DNA from: Gaoshiqia sediminis
Lineage (GTDB): Bacteria; Bacteroidota; Bacteroidia; Bacteroidales; Prolixibacteraceae
Length of the DNA: 51,128 nucleotides
Direction of reading: 5' to 3'
Assembly: GCF_025907915.1 (NCBI RefSeq)
Contig: NZ_JAPAAF010000032.1
Coordinates: 1 to 51,128 of the forward strand
Part shown: piece after piece, positions 8,296 through 17,436 of the stretch
How the letters are laid out: every line of letters starts with the position of its first letter
Position numbering within the stretch: position 1 is the stretch's first letter
The notes under the pieces: model-generated
Seen by the model: the letters and a program-made list of their open reading frames with translations, nothing else
Told to the model about the DNA's origin: nothing
Databases searched by the model: none
Program-made: the position numbers and the translations under genes

Positions 8296-9660
8296 TTATT
8301 CTCCTGTTTCTACATCCAGCGCTTTCCCTGTATCTCCCTGTTGTTTCATCCAATTGAAAAGTTCTTTTTTCATCCTGTCGATAATTGGCTTCATTTTCTG
8401 ATCAGATGCGAGATTCGTTAATTCCCATGGATCTTTTTCCGTATCATACAGTTCAATCTCTGGCCTGGTTACATACCGGTCAACCCATTTTTTTGCCACA
8501 TCATTTGATTTTGCATCTCGTACCCAGGTATCCCAATAACCTTCTTTATTCGGGTTCATTAGGTGTTTTTCGAAATAGCTGGCCTCCGGAGTCAGATTGA
8601 CGATCAGCTTGTAGCTATCGTTTCGTATGCTACGGATAGGATAAGGTGTACCCTCGGGAACATTATTGTGCACACCGTAGGCCCATTTTCTGTGTCCCGA
8701 TTTTTTACCCTTCAAAACCGGAAGAAAACTTTCACCCTCCATTTCTTTCGGAATTTTACCTCCTGCATAGTCAATCAGGGTTGGTAAAACATCTTCGTAT
8801 TGGACTACAGCTTCGGTTGTTTTGCCATTCAAATAGCCTTCCGGTGATTTGATGATGAAAGCGCTTTTTTGGCCATAATCCCAACTTGTCCATTTTCCAC
8901 CAGGGAACTGCGGGCCCTGTTCGCCACTAAATATGACCAGCGTTTCTTTTTCTTTTCCCGTTTTTTCCAAGGTTTCCAGCACATCGCCAAACTGCTGATC
9001 CAATGCAGCCACTTCGGCCAGATATTTACAAAGAGCTTCTCGGGTTTCTGCGTTGTCCACAAAATGTGGGGGGAGCTTTAATTTCTCAGGCTCAAACTGA
9101 GCCGGATCGCCGACAGTCCATGGGGCATGCGGCAGTGTACTGCACACCACCAGGCAGAACGGTTGTTTGTCGTCCCGTTTCATAAAACCGGATATTCCGT
9201 TAAATGTATAGTCTGCTGTTCTTTTAACACAATTGGGTTCAAACCCTTCGATCATTTCAAAATTGTAAACTGACCGGGGACGAAAATGGGTTTTCCCGGT
9301 TAAACCAACCCGGTAACCCATCTCCTGAAAATAATGGACTATACTTTTGACCTCGGGTTTCGTGTCGCCGTGATTTTTATACACTCCGTTATGCACCGGA
9401 TACAATCCTGTATAAATGGAAGCCCTGGTCGGAGCACACATCGTTGTTGATGAAAACATCCGGTTAAATCGGACTCCTTCTTTCGCAAACCGGTCGATAT
9501 GTGGTGTCTTCACATTCTCGCCGCCATAACAACCCAACTCGTTTCGGGCCAGGTCGTCGGCAATAAAAAACAATACATTGGGCTTTTTACTCTGTTGTGC
9601 GCTTACACTTAAAGCATAGCAAGTTGTCAACGCGGCAGTAAATAGGATTTTATTCTTCAT
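8296..9660 (-). CDS. Sulf6: S1-family sulfatase, sulfamidase-like (SGSH/S1_8 type), Cys-type
   Basis: A 454-residue sulfatase with a signal peptide cut near VSA-QQ. Seen: D35-D36 in ADDLARNE, C75-A-P-T-R79, GKTHFRP in place of GKWHLG, a His in TLPHAPW, and GEQG where other members have SDNG, followed by FPGGKWT. The GKTHFRP and EQG...KWT pattern is the one I associate with bacterial relatives of N-sulfoglucosamine sulfohydrolase, so Glu and Gln would replace the usual Asp and Asn calcium ligands as a subfamily trait and not as a lesion. These relatives include enzymes acting on O-sulfated sugars, so N-sulfate as substrate is not implied. It is 86 bp after Sulf7. Confidence 0.93.
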   Translation of the reverse strand: MKNKILFTAALTTCYALSVSAQQSKKPNVLFFIADDLARNELGCYGGENVKTPHIDRFAKEGVRFNRMFSSTTMCAPTRASIYTGLYPVHNGVYKNHGDTKPEVKSIVHYFQEMGYRVGLTGKTHFRPRSVYNFEMIEGFEPNCVKRTADYTFNGISGFMKRDDKQPFCLVVCSTLPHAPWTVGDPAQFEPEKLKLPPHFVDNAETREALCKYLAEVAALDQQFGDVLETLEKTGKEKETLVIFSGEQGPQFPGGKWTSWDYGQKSAFIIKSPEGYLNGKTTEAVVQYEDVLPTLIDYAGGKIPKEMEGESFLPVLKGKKSGHRKWAYGVHNNVPEGTPYPIRSIRNDSYKLIVNLTPEASYFEKHLMNPNKEGYWDTWVRDAKSNDVAKKWVDRYVTRPEIELYDTEKDPWELTNLASDQKMKPIIDRMKKELFNWMKQQGDTGKALDVETGE

Positions 9661-9746
9661 TTTGCGATTTGAATGTTTTTACATGACTGGTTTGGTATAA
9701 ATGAGACCTTTATGTGAGAAAATTGATCGAAAAACACCCATATGCC

Positions 9747-11306
9747 TCAATTTTTGAATAAGTAGTTATGCTCGTTTGTCTTGAAACGGTAACGGCTGCG
9801 TGGCAGTGGCAGAGCGTCCTCCGTAGAAATATCCCATCTCAGCAGCGATTCAACCATTTCGTTTTTAATCTTTTGATATTTTTTATTGTAGAAAAGATTG
9901 TCAATCTCCGATTTGTCTTTGGCCATGTTATAAAGCTGTCCATTGCCATCCATATCATACACCAGTTTCCAATCGCCTTTCCGAAGCATCCGGATGGTGC
10001 CACTTTGCGTCCAAGTACTTAACTCATCGAAAAATCCCGGATTTTTGGATACTGCACCTTCCTCTGTATAATCAGTTCCGTCTTCCTTTGTATAATACAT
10101 GCCACCATAACCATCTTCAACCATGACGCTGGCAAACTCTTCTTTCGGATATGGTTTCCCTTGCAACAATGGCCACAGGCTTCTTCCCTGCACGCCAACC
10201 GGTATCGGAGCGTCCATTATTTCACATATAGTCGGAAAAATATCCACCATGCTGACATGCGCATCATGGGCTTGGGCAGATGCCTGTATGCCAGGACCGC
10301 TCCACTGCATCGGGATGCGCGCCAGCACATCGTCCAGACCAACTCCTTTTTTCATTAATCCATACTCTCCTACATAATCGCCGTGGTCGGCAACAAATAC
10401 AATGATGGTATTATTATATACATTTTGTCTTTTCAATTCACTTACCAACCTGGCCAAATTATCATCGATCATGCGCATCATCCCGTGGTAAATTGAACGC
10501 AATCGCTGCAAATTTTCTTCGTACCCGGCATGTCCCTGATTCATCATTTCGGCCAACAATTCATATTCGCTCCCCTTTGTGTGCCGATCTGCTGCGGTGG
10601 TCAGCATTTTGGGCAATGACTCCGGTGGAAACATGGAATAGTAGGGTTCACATGTTTGGTAAGGGTTGTGAGGTTCGGGCACAGAAAACCACATTAAAAA
10701 GGGTTGGCCGGAAAGTGAACCGACCCATTGCGACGCATCATCCACCATCCGGTACGGAAGCTGTTCTTCGACTCCCATTGGCGACGGTTCCAGATTACTG
10801 TACATTTTCAGGCTTCTCAGGTATTTATCGAAGCTGGTTGCATCTTCATCTTTATCTTTCGACTGTTTTTCTTCATGACTGTACGGGTCCCAGTAATCAA
10901 CTCTTTCTTTCGTCAGGTATGTATGATTTTTGCCGATGAGCGCAGTTTTGTAACCCTGTTCTTGGGCTACTTCAAACAGGTCTTTCTCAAAGAAAGCATC
11001 CTTGACATTATGGTTCGAACGGACACGGGTGGCATTTGGAAAGCGGCCTGTAAGCATGGAAGTACGGGCCGGAACACAGGCCGGAGCAGAAGTATATGCG
11101 TGATTAAACCATGTCCCTCCTTTGGCCAGATTGTCGGTAAAAGGCATCGTATTTAGGGAATATCCTTCGCGCTGGAAAAGATCGGCACGCAACTGATCCG
11201 ACATCACAATGATGATATTCGGATGTTGTTGCTTTTCCTGTGCGTAAACTGTTTGCACGAGTGTAACTGATGCTGCCACACCCAAAATAAGATTACAGCT
11301 ATTCAT
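9747..11306 (-). CDS. Sulf7: S1-family sulfatase, choline-sulfatase-like group, Cys-type
   Basis: A 519-residue sulfatase with a signal peptide cut near VYA-QE. Its motifs differ from the rest of the array: S-D37-Q38 replaces the DD pair, the formylglycine site is C77-V-P-A-R81, GKNH replaces GKWH, PEPHNPY carries a His, and DHGDYVGEYGLMKKG replaces SDNG. DQ, C-x-P-A-R and DHGD with a downstream Lys pair are normal for the choline-sulfatase/phosphonate-monoester-hydrolase-like side of the S1 family, so the protein is probably active, on a chemically different sulfate from its neighbours. A 50-residue C-terminal tail rich in aromatic and basic residues follows the usual end. It lies 50 bp after Sulf8. 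The true substrate is unknown. Confidence 0.93.
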   Translation of the reverse strand: MNSCNLILGVAASVTLVQTVYAQEKQQHPNIIIVMSDQLRADLFQREGYSLNTMPFTDNLAKGGTWFNHAYTSAPACVPARTSMLTGRFPNATRVRSNHNVKDAFFEKDLFEVAQEQGYKTALIGKNHTYLTKERVDYWDPYSHEEKQSKDKDEDATSFDKYLRSLKMYSNLEPSPMGVEEQLPYRMVDDASQWVGSLSGQPFLMWFSVPEPHNPYQTCEPYYSMFPPESLPKMLTTAADRHTKGSEYELLAEMMNQGHAGYEENLQRLRSIYHGMMRMIDDNLARLVSELKRQNVYNNTIIVFVADHGDYVGEYGLMKKGVGLDDVLARIPMQWSGPGIQASAQAHDAHVSMVDIFPTICEIMDAPIPVGVQGRSLWPLLQGKPYPKEEFASVMVEDGYGGMYYTKEDGTDYTEEGAVSKNPGFFDELSTWTQSGTIRMLRKGDWKLVYDMDGNGQLYNMAKDKSEIDNLFYNKKYQKIKNEMVESLLRWDISTEDALPLPRSRYRFKTNEHNYLFKN

Positions 11307-11356
11307 ATGCTCTGTTTTTTTATGAAGTTGACTTTTAGAACCATTCTATTTCAGAA

Positions 11357-12760
11357 TCAATTATCCTCGTTTATTACCTGAGGCATTTGGGCATACCAGT
11401 CCAAAACTTTCTTTTTCATCTTAGAAACAATTTCAGGGTATTTTTCGACAATATTTGTTGACTCCGTTTCATCCAGAACAATGTTATAAAGCTCCGGATT
11501 TGAACCGTCAATATTGATGAGAAGCTTATAATCACCCTCGCGGATGGCCAGGTCCGGATTATCCTTATTTCTATCCATCTTAGTTATCCCGGCTGGACGT
11601 TGCCACATGATTGGCTGGTTTCGTTTTACCGTTTCAAATCCCAACATGCACTGGCTCATGTCCAAGCCATCGAAATACTCATTCCCGAACATTTTTGCAC
11701 CTGCAATTTGAATAATTGAAGGGGGCAAATCCATCCCCGCAATTACGGTGGTTGAATTGGTGTTCCCAATCTGATCTTGGGCAATGAGTGAAGGCCCCCA
11801 AATGATAAGCGGTTCGCGAATTCCACCTTCATACAAATTGCCTTTATGCCCGCTTAAGACTCCGGGATAACCTACATTTTTGGCCGGACCGTTGTCACTG
11901 GTCAATATAATGAGTGTATTTTCTCTCAAATCCGGATTACTTCGTACTAAACTGAATATTCGCTCCAACTGGCAATCCATTTCCTTCATCACACCGGAAT
12001 AAAGATCCTGGCGGCCTCCGTCACCCCGGAGTTCCCGGGGTGGTTCGCTCGGAGTATGTACATCGTCGGGCCAAAGATTTATATAAAACGGTTTGCCACT
12101 CTCCTGAGCGTGTTTTATTGCTTCTATAGCCCGCGCCACATAGGTTTCAGTGCAGTCTTCCCGTTTTATCCAATGGATATCGCCCTTTCCCAAGGCAGCA
12201 GACATTTTTTCGAGATTTCGGGTGCTGTCTTTCAGATTTAAGGTTTCGTAAGTGGCCAGGTAGCGTTCCCCGATTCCCTCAAACTGGGTGACTGACTCGT
12301 CAAAACCATATTCAGCAATGTATGGTACATCGCCAACATCGCGTCCACCACCCATGTGCCATTTCCCAATGTGGGCTGTATAATATCCGGCATCTTTAAG
12401 GTTACGCGCAAGTGAAGGAGCTTCCATACTCAAAAAATCTTTCATTCCTCTTTTCACATTCGACTGATGGTCGTTAATGAACGACGAAATGCCCCAACGG
12501 CAAGGGTATTGCCCGGTGGTTACCGCTACACGCGATGGAGAGCATATAGGTGCATTGACATAAAACTGCGTAAAACGAATGCCTTCGCTGGCAAGCCGGT
12601 CGATATTTGGAGTTTCGTGAATGATATTCCCGTAGCAAGCTAAATCTCCGTACCCCATGTCATCAATAAAAACAAAGAGGATATTCGGTCTTTGTTTCCC
12701 GAAGGAGATTTTAGAGAGTGTTAAAAAAAACAGAGCGTAAAGGAATACTATTCTTTTCAT
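11357..12760 (-). CDS. Sulf8: S1-family sulfatase, paralogue of Sulf3, Cys-type
   Basis: 467 residues from the ATG at 12760, chosen because it places a standard signal peptide (MKRIVFLYALFFLTL) at the N-terminus. Two upstream in-frame ATGs exist: 12790, preceded by GAGAGGAGAA, and 12802, which overlaps the Sulf9 stop as ATGA. Translation coupled to Sulf9 from one of these is possible. Active site in the short numbering: D33-D34, C73-S-P-S-R77, GKWHMGGGRD, a His in DDVHTPSEPP, and SDNG. The FEGIGER and GGGRD segments mark it as the same subfamily as Sulf3, but without that protein's lipobox. The two could therefore act on the same sulfate in different places or on different oligosaccharide lengths. 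Confidence 0.93.
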   Translation of the reverse strand: MKRIVFLYALFFLTLSKISFGKQRPNILFVFIDDMGYGDLACYGNIIHETPNIDRLASEGIRFTQFYVNAPICSPSRVAVTTGQYPCRWGISSFINDHQSNVKRGMKDFLSMEAPSLARNLKDAGYYTAHIGKWHMGGGRDVGDVPYIAEYGFDESVTQFEGIGERYLATYETLNLKDSTRNLEKMSAALGKGDIHWIKREDCTETYVARAIEAIKHAQESGKPFYINLWPDDVHTPSEPPRELRGDGGRQDLYSGVMKEMDCQLERIFSLVRSNPDLRENTLIILTSDNGPAKNVGYPGVLSGHKGNLYEGGIREPLIIWGPSLIAQDQIGNTNSTTVIAGMDLPPSIIQIAGAKMFGNEYFDGLDMSQCMLGFETVKRNQPIMWQRPAGITKMDRNKDNPDLAIREGDYKLLINIDGSNPELYNIVLDETESTNIVEKYPEIVSKMKKKVLDWYAQMPQVINEDN

Positions 12761-12798
12761 GGATTTTGATTTAGTCGGTTTATACTTCATTTCTCCTC

Positions 12799-14892
12799 TC
12801 AATTTTCCGGGTCAATTGGTGATAGCGTAACCGCATCCAACCATATTTTGTCATCAACCGGGTTATTACCAACCCCGAAACTTAACTTATAGCGGGTAGG
12901 TTTGACAATCATTTTTGTATTCAACGAAAAGACTTTCACTTCAGTTGAAAGTTGAAAAACATTCGTAGCAAGCACATCACTATTTTTGCCGGCCTCTTCA
13001 AAGGTGACATTCAGTTTCGTGTTACGATTGGCCACTGCACGAAACGATACCTTATATTGTTTTGCTTCACCCGTGGGAAAAACCCACATCAAGGCTGCAT
13101 CATCAGGCTTTTCAGAAATTTTTACGATCCTAATTTCTGCTGAATTGGCACCCGAGAGCTTTGAGCTCCGGTCAATTTGAAATTCGGCAATATCGTAAGG
13201 ATTACGGATATCCCAATCCCCAAAATTCAGATCAAACTCACCATTGATTTGACGTTTATAAGTATTCGAGCGTTCTCCGTATTCACGAGTATCCATCGGA
13301 AAAACTTCTGCAAAGTCCGCCCATTTCTTCCAAGCCCGATACATAGAATCTAACTTTTCAGGATATTGATTTGCCAGGTTATTTAACTCGGTCGGATCCT
13401 TCTGAATGTTGTACAACTCCAACGTGCCGGAATCAAATGGTTCGGCCTCGGGTGTTTTCGCAACGAGTTTCCAGTCTCCGTCGCGCATCCCGATGTTGGC
13501 TTCATGTTCCCAGAAGATCGGGCCTTTTCCATTCATTATCCCTGAAAAATGCGGGACCAGGCTTGTACCCTGCATCGGAACAATGGTTTCTCCATTTAAT
13601 GAGTCGGGATACTGAGCACCTGATAGTTCTACACAAGTCGCCATGATGTCGGTCAAATGTCCGTAGTCGCGTATAAAACAGTTGTTCAAATCTTTATCTA
13701 TTCCTTTGGGCCAGTGCACAATAAGAGGGGTACGTACGCCTCCTTCGTGCACCCAGTGTTTGTATTCGCGAAAAGGCGTATTACTCGCGTTGGCCCAGTG
13801 AATCCGATAGCTTTCATAAGTATCGGCCAGATTACCTGTTAAATTTTTGCTTTTTCCGCTTGAAATAAATTCGGCACACCCGCCATTGTCGGCCAAAAAG
13901 AAGATAATTGTATTATCCAGTTGACCCAATTCCTTCAGTTTGTTAACAATCCGTCCAATGCCCTGATCCATGGCATCCACCTGTGCAGCATAAATCGCCA
14001 TCCTTCGGGCAAAATCCTTTTTTTGCTCTTCTGAAAGTGCATCCCATGACGGAACTCTTTCATCACGAGGTGAAAGTTCCGGAACATCTTCCCAAAGTCC
14101 TATTTCCTGCTGTTTCTCCAATCGCCTTTTTCGAATGGAATCCCAACCAACGTCATAAACATCCCGGTATTTTTCAATATCCTCCTCTAAAGCGTGCAAC
14201 GGCCAATGTGGCGAAGTATAGGCAACATACATAAACATTGGTGAATTGGGATGATGATTGAAATGATCCTGAATAAACATCGCCGAACTATCGCTTATAG
14301 CATTTGTCAGGTAAAAATTCTCCGGCGACATATATCTTGTATTATTCGAAAACACAGGGAGCTTAAAGTAATTTCCGGCTCCTCCTACGAGCCCGAAGTA
14401 GCGATCAAACCCACGCTGAACCGGCCAGTTGTCCATGACCATCCCTTTATCTTTTCGCGTATTCGACAAGTGCCATTTTCCGGTCATATATGTTTCATAG
14501 CCTGCAGTTTCCACTACTTCGGCAATGGTTGCTACATTTTTGCTTAAATCGCCTTGATAGGCAGGTGTCCCCAAATCTGCGTTAGTCATCCATCCCATAC
14601 CTGCCTGATGCGGGTAAACGCCCGTCAACAGAGAGGCCCGGGTGGGGCAGCATCGGGCGGCATTGTAAAACTGGGAATAACGAACGCCGGTTTTTGCCAA
14701 GGCATCCAGATTGGGGGTTTGTATTTCACCACCGTAACATCCCAGGTCAGAAAACCCCATATCGTCGGCCATGATCAGGATAATATTGGGATGCAAAGAA
14801 TTTTTTTTGTCTGTTTTAGCTGAAGGAGAGCATCCAAACACCATCGATGACACAGCCAGCACAGCTGAGCCGACTTGATGTAATTTCTTCAT
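12799..14892 (-). CDS. Sulf9: S1-family sulfatase lipoprotein (S1_4 type) with extra C-terminal beta-sandwich domain
   Basis: At 697 residues this is about 150 longer than Sulf5, its paralogue. Residues 1-21 end in a lipobox (VFGC21). The sulfatase part (about 35-540) has D43-D44 in ADDMGFSD, C81-C-P-T-R85, GKWHLS, a His in TSPHWPLHAL, and ADNGG. After the normal C-terminal subdomain (KKWADFAEVFPMD) comes an extra segment of about 140 residues (from about 555). It has alternating beta strands and motifs such as QYKVSFRAVAN, KLNVTFEEAG and WLDAVTLSP, which look like a CBM4/CBM9-type or related galactose-binding-like jelly roll. Its likely role is to hold the enzyme on the glycan. It is the first sulfatase after GH2, behind a 224-bp gap. 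Confidence 0.93.
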   Translation of the reverse strand: MKKLHQVGSAVLAVSSMVFGCSPSAKTDKKNSLHPNIILIMADDMGFSDLGCYGGEIQTPNLDALAKTGVRYSQFYNAARCCPTRASLLTGVYPHQAGMGWMTNADLGTPAYQGDLSKNVATIAEVVETAGYETYMTGKWHLSNTRKDKGMVMDNWPVQRGFDRYFGLVGGAGNYFKLPVFSNNTRYMSPENFYLTNAISDSSAMFIQDHFNHHPNSPMFMYVAYTSPHWPLHALEEDIEKYRDVYDVGWDSIRKRRLEKQQEIGLWEDVPELSPRDERVPSWDALSEEQKKDFARRMAIYAAQVDAMDQGIGRIVNKLKELGQLDNTIIFFLADNGGCAEFISSGKSKNLTGNLADTYESYRIHWANASNTPFREYKHWVHEGGVRTPLIVHWPKGIDKDLNNCFIRDYGHLTDIMATCVELSGAQYPDSLNGETIVPMQGTSLVPHFSGIMNGKGPIFWEHEANIGMRDGDWKLVAKTPEAEPFDSGTLELYNIQKDPTELNNLANQYPEKLDSMYRAWKKWADFAEVFPMDTREYGERSNTYKRQINGEFDLNFGDWDIRNPYDIAEFQIDRSSKLSGANSAEIRIVKISEKPDDAALMWVFPTGEAKQYKVSFRAVANRNTKLNVTFEEAGKNSDVLATNVFQLSTEVKVFSLNTKMIVKPTRYKLSFGVGNNPVDDKIWLDAVTLSPIDPEN

Positions 14893-15116
14893 AATGACCC
14901 GATTTTTATTGATATTTGACTTACATCGTTACATTACAGATGCCCCACACCGGGAACATTCATTTGAAGTTGAATTCTATTTTCTATTGAAATCAGTCGG
15001 CCCGGTTATTCATTTCACAATGTGGCGTAAGTATGTAGATTAAATGAAATTAGCCAGGCCCCACTTTTAAGGAGTAAGGCCATGACTAATCCCTAACCTA
15101 TCTATTTCCGAACCTA
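14893..15116. other. 224-bp gap between GH2 and Sulf9 with one imperfect hairpin (15050-15089)
   Basis: This is the largest gap in the leftward array downstream of the HTCS and separates the binding and glycosidase half from the sulfatase half. It holds an imperfect stem: TTAGCCAGGCC at 15050-15060 against GGCCATGACTAA at 15078-15089, with a shorter ACT/AGT pairing inside. Read on the minus strand it is followed by TTTCATTTAATC, a weak U-rich tract, so it could be a partial terminator or an mRNA-processing boundary. I found no exact TAnnTTTG on the minus strand here, so a separate sulfatase promoter is not supported by motif. No ORF is present. Confidence 0.35.
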
Positions 15117-17345
15117 CTAATAAACATAAACGCCAAAATCAAAAGGAGCCGCATTCTCAAAATCCAGCGCTTCCACAGCAATCAGATTCTTACCTTTCTT
15201 AAGATATTCAGAAAATTCACTTACATTAAAATCTTCGTAATGTCTTTTCCCAATGATCCGCTTATCCAGTACCAGCTTTCCGTTCAGGTAAACTTTCACC
15301 TTACCGAAAGCCAGTATTTTCAATGAGATACCGTTTGGAAGGTTGGTCAAATCGAATGATTGGGCAGACCAAACCGATTCACCTTTTCCAACATTCAACG
15401 GACCTGACACCGAACTGAAGCTGCCAATCGCTGCCTTGGAAAACCAATCTTTCCCCGGATCTGTTTTCGTATAATGAATGGTTTGCCCTGTCACATGCGA
15501 ATCCTTCACCACATTTTTTACCAGTGTGGTTTCTGTTGAATAGAGCGGAGCATGTAAGATCCGTAACAATTCCGGGTCAATTTTTATCACCTTGCGATCA
15601 TAGGTCATGAGCCCGTTCACTTCTCCCTCCACATCGGTGGTTTGGGTATAAACAGCAGCCGCTAATCCTTTGTATCGCAAAGGATAAAGGTTATGCATCA
15701 ATTTTGTGTATTCTTTAATCAATTCCGGCGTGGAACTGTAGGTCCGATAGCCCCAGTTTCTCATGTTGGGATTCCACAAATGATTTTCAACCGGCAATCC
15801 GAGTCCTCCGAATTCTCCAAGAACGATAGCCCTTCCCGGATTTAGTTCGGCAGGCTCCATCCCGGGACCGGGATATTGATGGGCATCATTCAGGTGTCCT
15901 ACTTTTCGGTCTGTCCAGCCGCTCACCCCGTCAATGATCCGTGTAGGGTCGTAATTCATACTCCATTCTACAACCCGTTTGCTTTCATATTGTCCCCAAC
16001 CTTCGTTGAAAATAACCCAGGTAATGATGCTTGGGAAAAATTTGAGCTGGTCGATTGTTTCCTTCATTTCGAACTCAAACTGGTCTGCAGATTCTTTTGG
16101 ACGAGCCCAGTCATTCGGCGCGTCCCAGCTTACGTGTTGCACCGACCGTTTTGCCGTCTCAAAACCGGAAACCATGTCCTGCCAAAGCAATAACCCCAAT
16201 GAATCTGCATAATAATAATAAAGCGAGGGTTCAACTTTGATATGTTTGCGTAACATATTGAACCCCATCTCTCTCAACACTTCCATATCGTAGAGCATCG
16301 CTTCTGCGGATGGAGGTGTCAGCAAACCATCAGGCCACCAGCCTTGATCCAATGTACCGTATTGAAAGATGGTCTCATTGTTCAGCTGAATCCGCTCAAA
16401 TCCCTGTTCGTCCTTTACCTTTGCGATTTTTCGCATAGCAAAATAAGACCCGACTTTATCCAAAAGCTTTCCGCTTCCGTAAAGCGATAAGTCAAGCTGG
16501 TACAATGCCGGCGATTCCGGACTCCATAATTCCGGAGAAGGGATATCCAAAACAATTTCATTGTTGGCGCCGAATTCTTTGGTGAGTATTGTTTTACCGT
16601 CTTTTGAAACCTTCACCTCCAATTTTTCATTCCCTTTCAATCCAAAAAAGGCTGTATGCAAGGCGACTTTTCTCAGGTCGATATCAGCAACCGGTTGAAC
16701 CGATTTAATAGCTGTTTTACCTACCGGTTCAATCCAAACTGTTTTCCAGATTCCGGTAACAGCAGTGTACCAAATACCTTTCGGATCGAGAACCTGCTTC
16801 CCGCGGGCCTGCGAATCCGTATCGGTTGGGTCCCAAACTGAGACCACCAGTTCCTGTTCCCCTTTTTTCAGATATTTTGTGATGTCGAACGAGAACGCTG
16901 TTGAACCACCTTTATGGGTACCAACCAGTTTCCCGTTCACCCACACTGTGGTTTCCCAATCAACGGACTCAAAATGCAACACGACATTTTTACCATTCCA
17001 CCCGGCAGGCACAGTAAACTTTTTCTGGTACCAAAGCTTTTCATCAGGCAACACGCTTCTTCCCACACCTGACAAGGAAGATTCCACAGCAAACGGCACC
17101 AAAATATTCCCCCCAAAGTTTTTAGGTTGTTTGTCATCTTTGGGAAGAATTGCATACTCCCATAAGCCATTCAGGTTTTGCCAGTCAGTTCGTTTTAATT
17201 GCGGCCGGGGATACTCCCGCCAAACATTCTCCGGGGTAACCTTTTCTCCCCATTCAGTCATTAATTTTCCCTTGACAGGGGAATAATTCTGAGATTTCGC
17301 ACCCCATGCTGCAAAAAATGCAAATAAAATAAGCAATCGTTTCAT
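15117..17345 (-). CDS. GH2 glycoside hydrolase (beta-galactosidase/beta-glucuronidase-like)
   Basis: 742 residues with a signal peptide cut near AKS-QN. The order is the GH2 one: an N-terminal jelly roll (about 40-205, with WVNGKLVG), an Ig-like domain (about 210-310), then the TIM barrel (about 315-600). In the barrel, N447-E448 in IFNEGWGQ is the acid/base and E511 in VLGEFGG is the likely nucleophile; both are intact. A further jelly-roll-like segment follows (about 640-742, with KVKVYLNGKLV). Retaining exo-hydrolysis of a beta-linked galactoside, glucuronide or arabinoside is expected; GH2 specificity cannot be told apart by eye. It is transcribed after the SusE-position lipoprotein and before Sulf9. 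It probably trims oligosaccharides in the periplasm once a sulfate is removed. Confidence 0.93.
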   Translation of the reverse strand: MKRLLILFAFFAAWGAKSQNYSPVKGKLMTEWGEKVTPENVWREYPRPQLKRTDWQNLNGLWEYAILPKDDKQPKNFGGNILVPFAVESSLSGVGRSVLPDEKLWYQKKFTVPAGWNGKNVVLHFESVDWETTVWVNGKLVGTHKGGSTAFSFDITKYLKKGEQELVVSVWDPTDTDSQARGKQVLDPKGIWYTAVTGIWKTVWIEPVGKTAIKSVQPVADIDLRKVALHTAFFGLKGNEKLEVKVSKDGKTILTKEFGANNEIVLDIPSPELWSPESPALYQLDLSLYGSGKLLDKVGSYFAMRKIAKVKDEQGFERIQLNNETIFQYGTLDQGWWPDGLLTPPSAEAMLYDMEVLREMGFNMLRKHIKVEPSLYYYYADSLGLLLWQDMVSGFETAKRSVQHVSWDAPNDWARPKESADQFEFEMKETIDQLKFFPSIITWVIFNEGWGQYESKRVVEWSMNYDPTRIIDGVSGWTDRKVGHLNDAHQYPGPGMEPAELNPGRAIVLGEFGGLGLPVENHLWNPNMRNWGYRTYSSTPELIKEYTKLMHNLYPLRYKGLAAAVYTQTTDVEGEVNGLMTYDRKVIKIDPELLRILHAPLYSTETTLVKNVVKDSHVTGQTIHYTKTDPGKDWFSKAAIGSFSSVSGPLNVGKGESVWSAQSFDLTNLPNGISLKILAFGKVKVYLNGKLVLDKRIIGKRHYEDFNVSEFSEYLKKGKNLIAVEALDFENAAPFDFGVYVY

Positions 17346-17436
17346 GTTTAATCTTTATTTCTATGTTATTCTTCAATTACAAATCCGCTTCACAAAATAA
17401 CTACTCCCTAAAATTGGAAGTTGGGAAAGCGACCAA

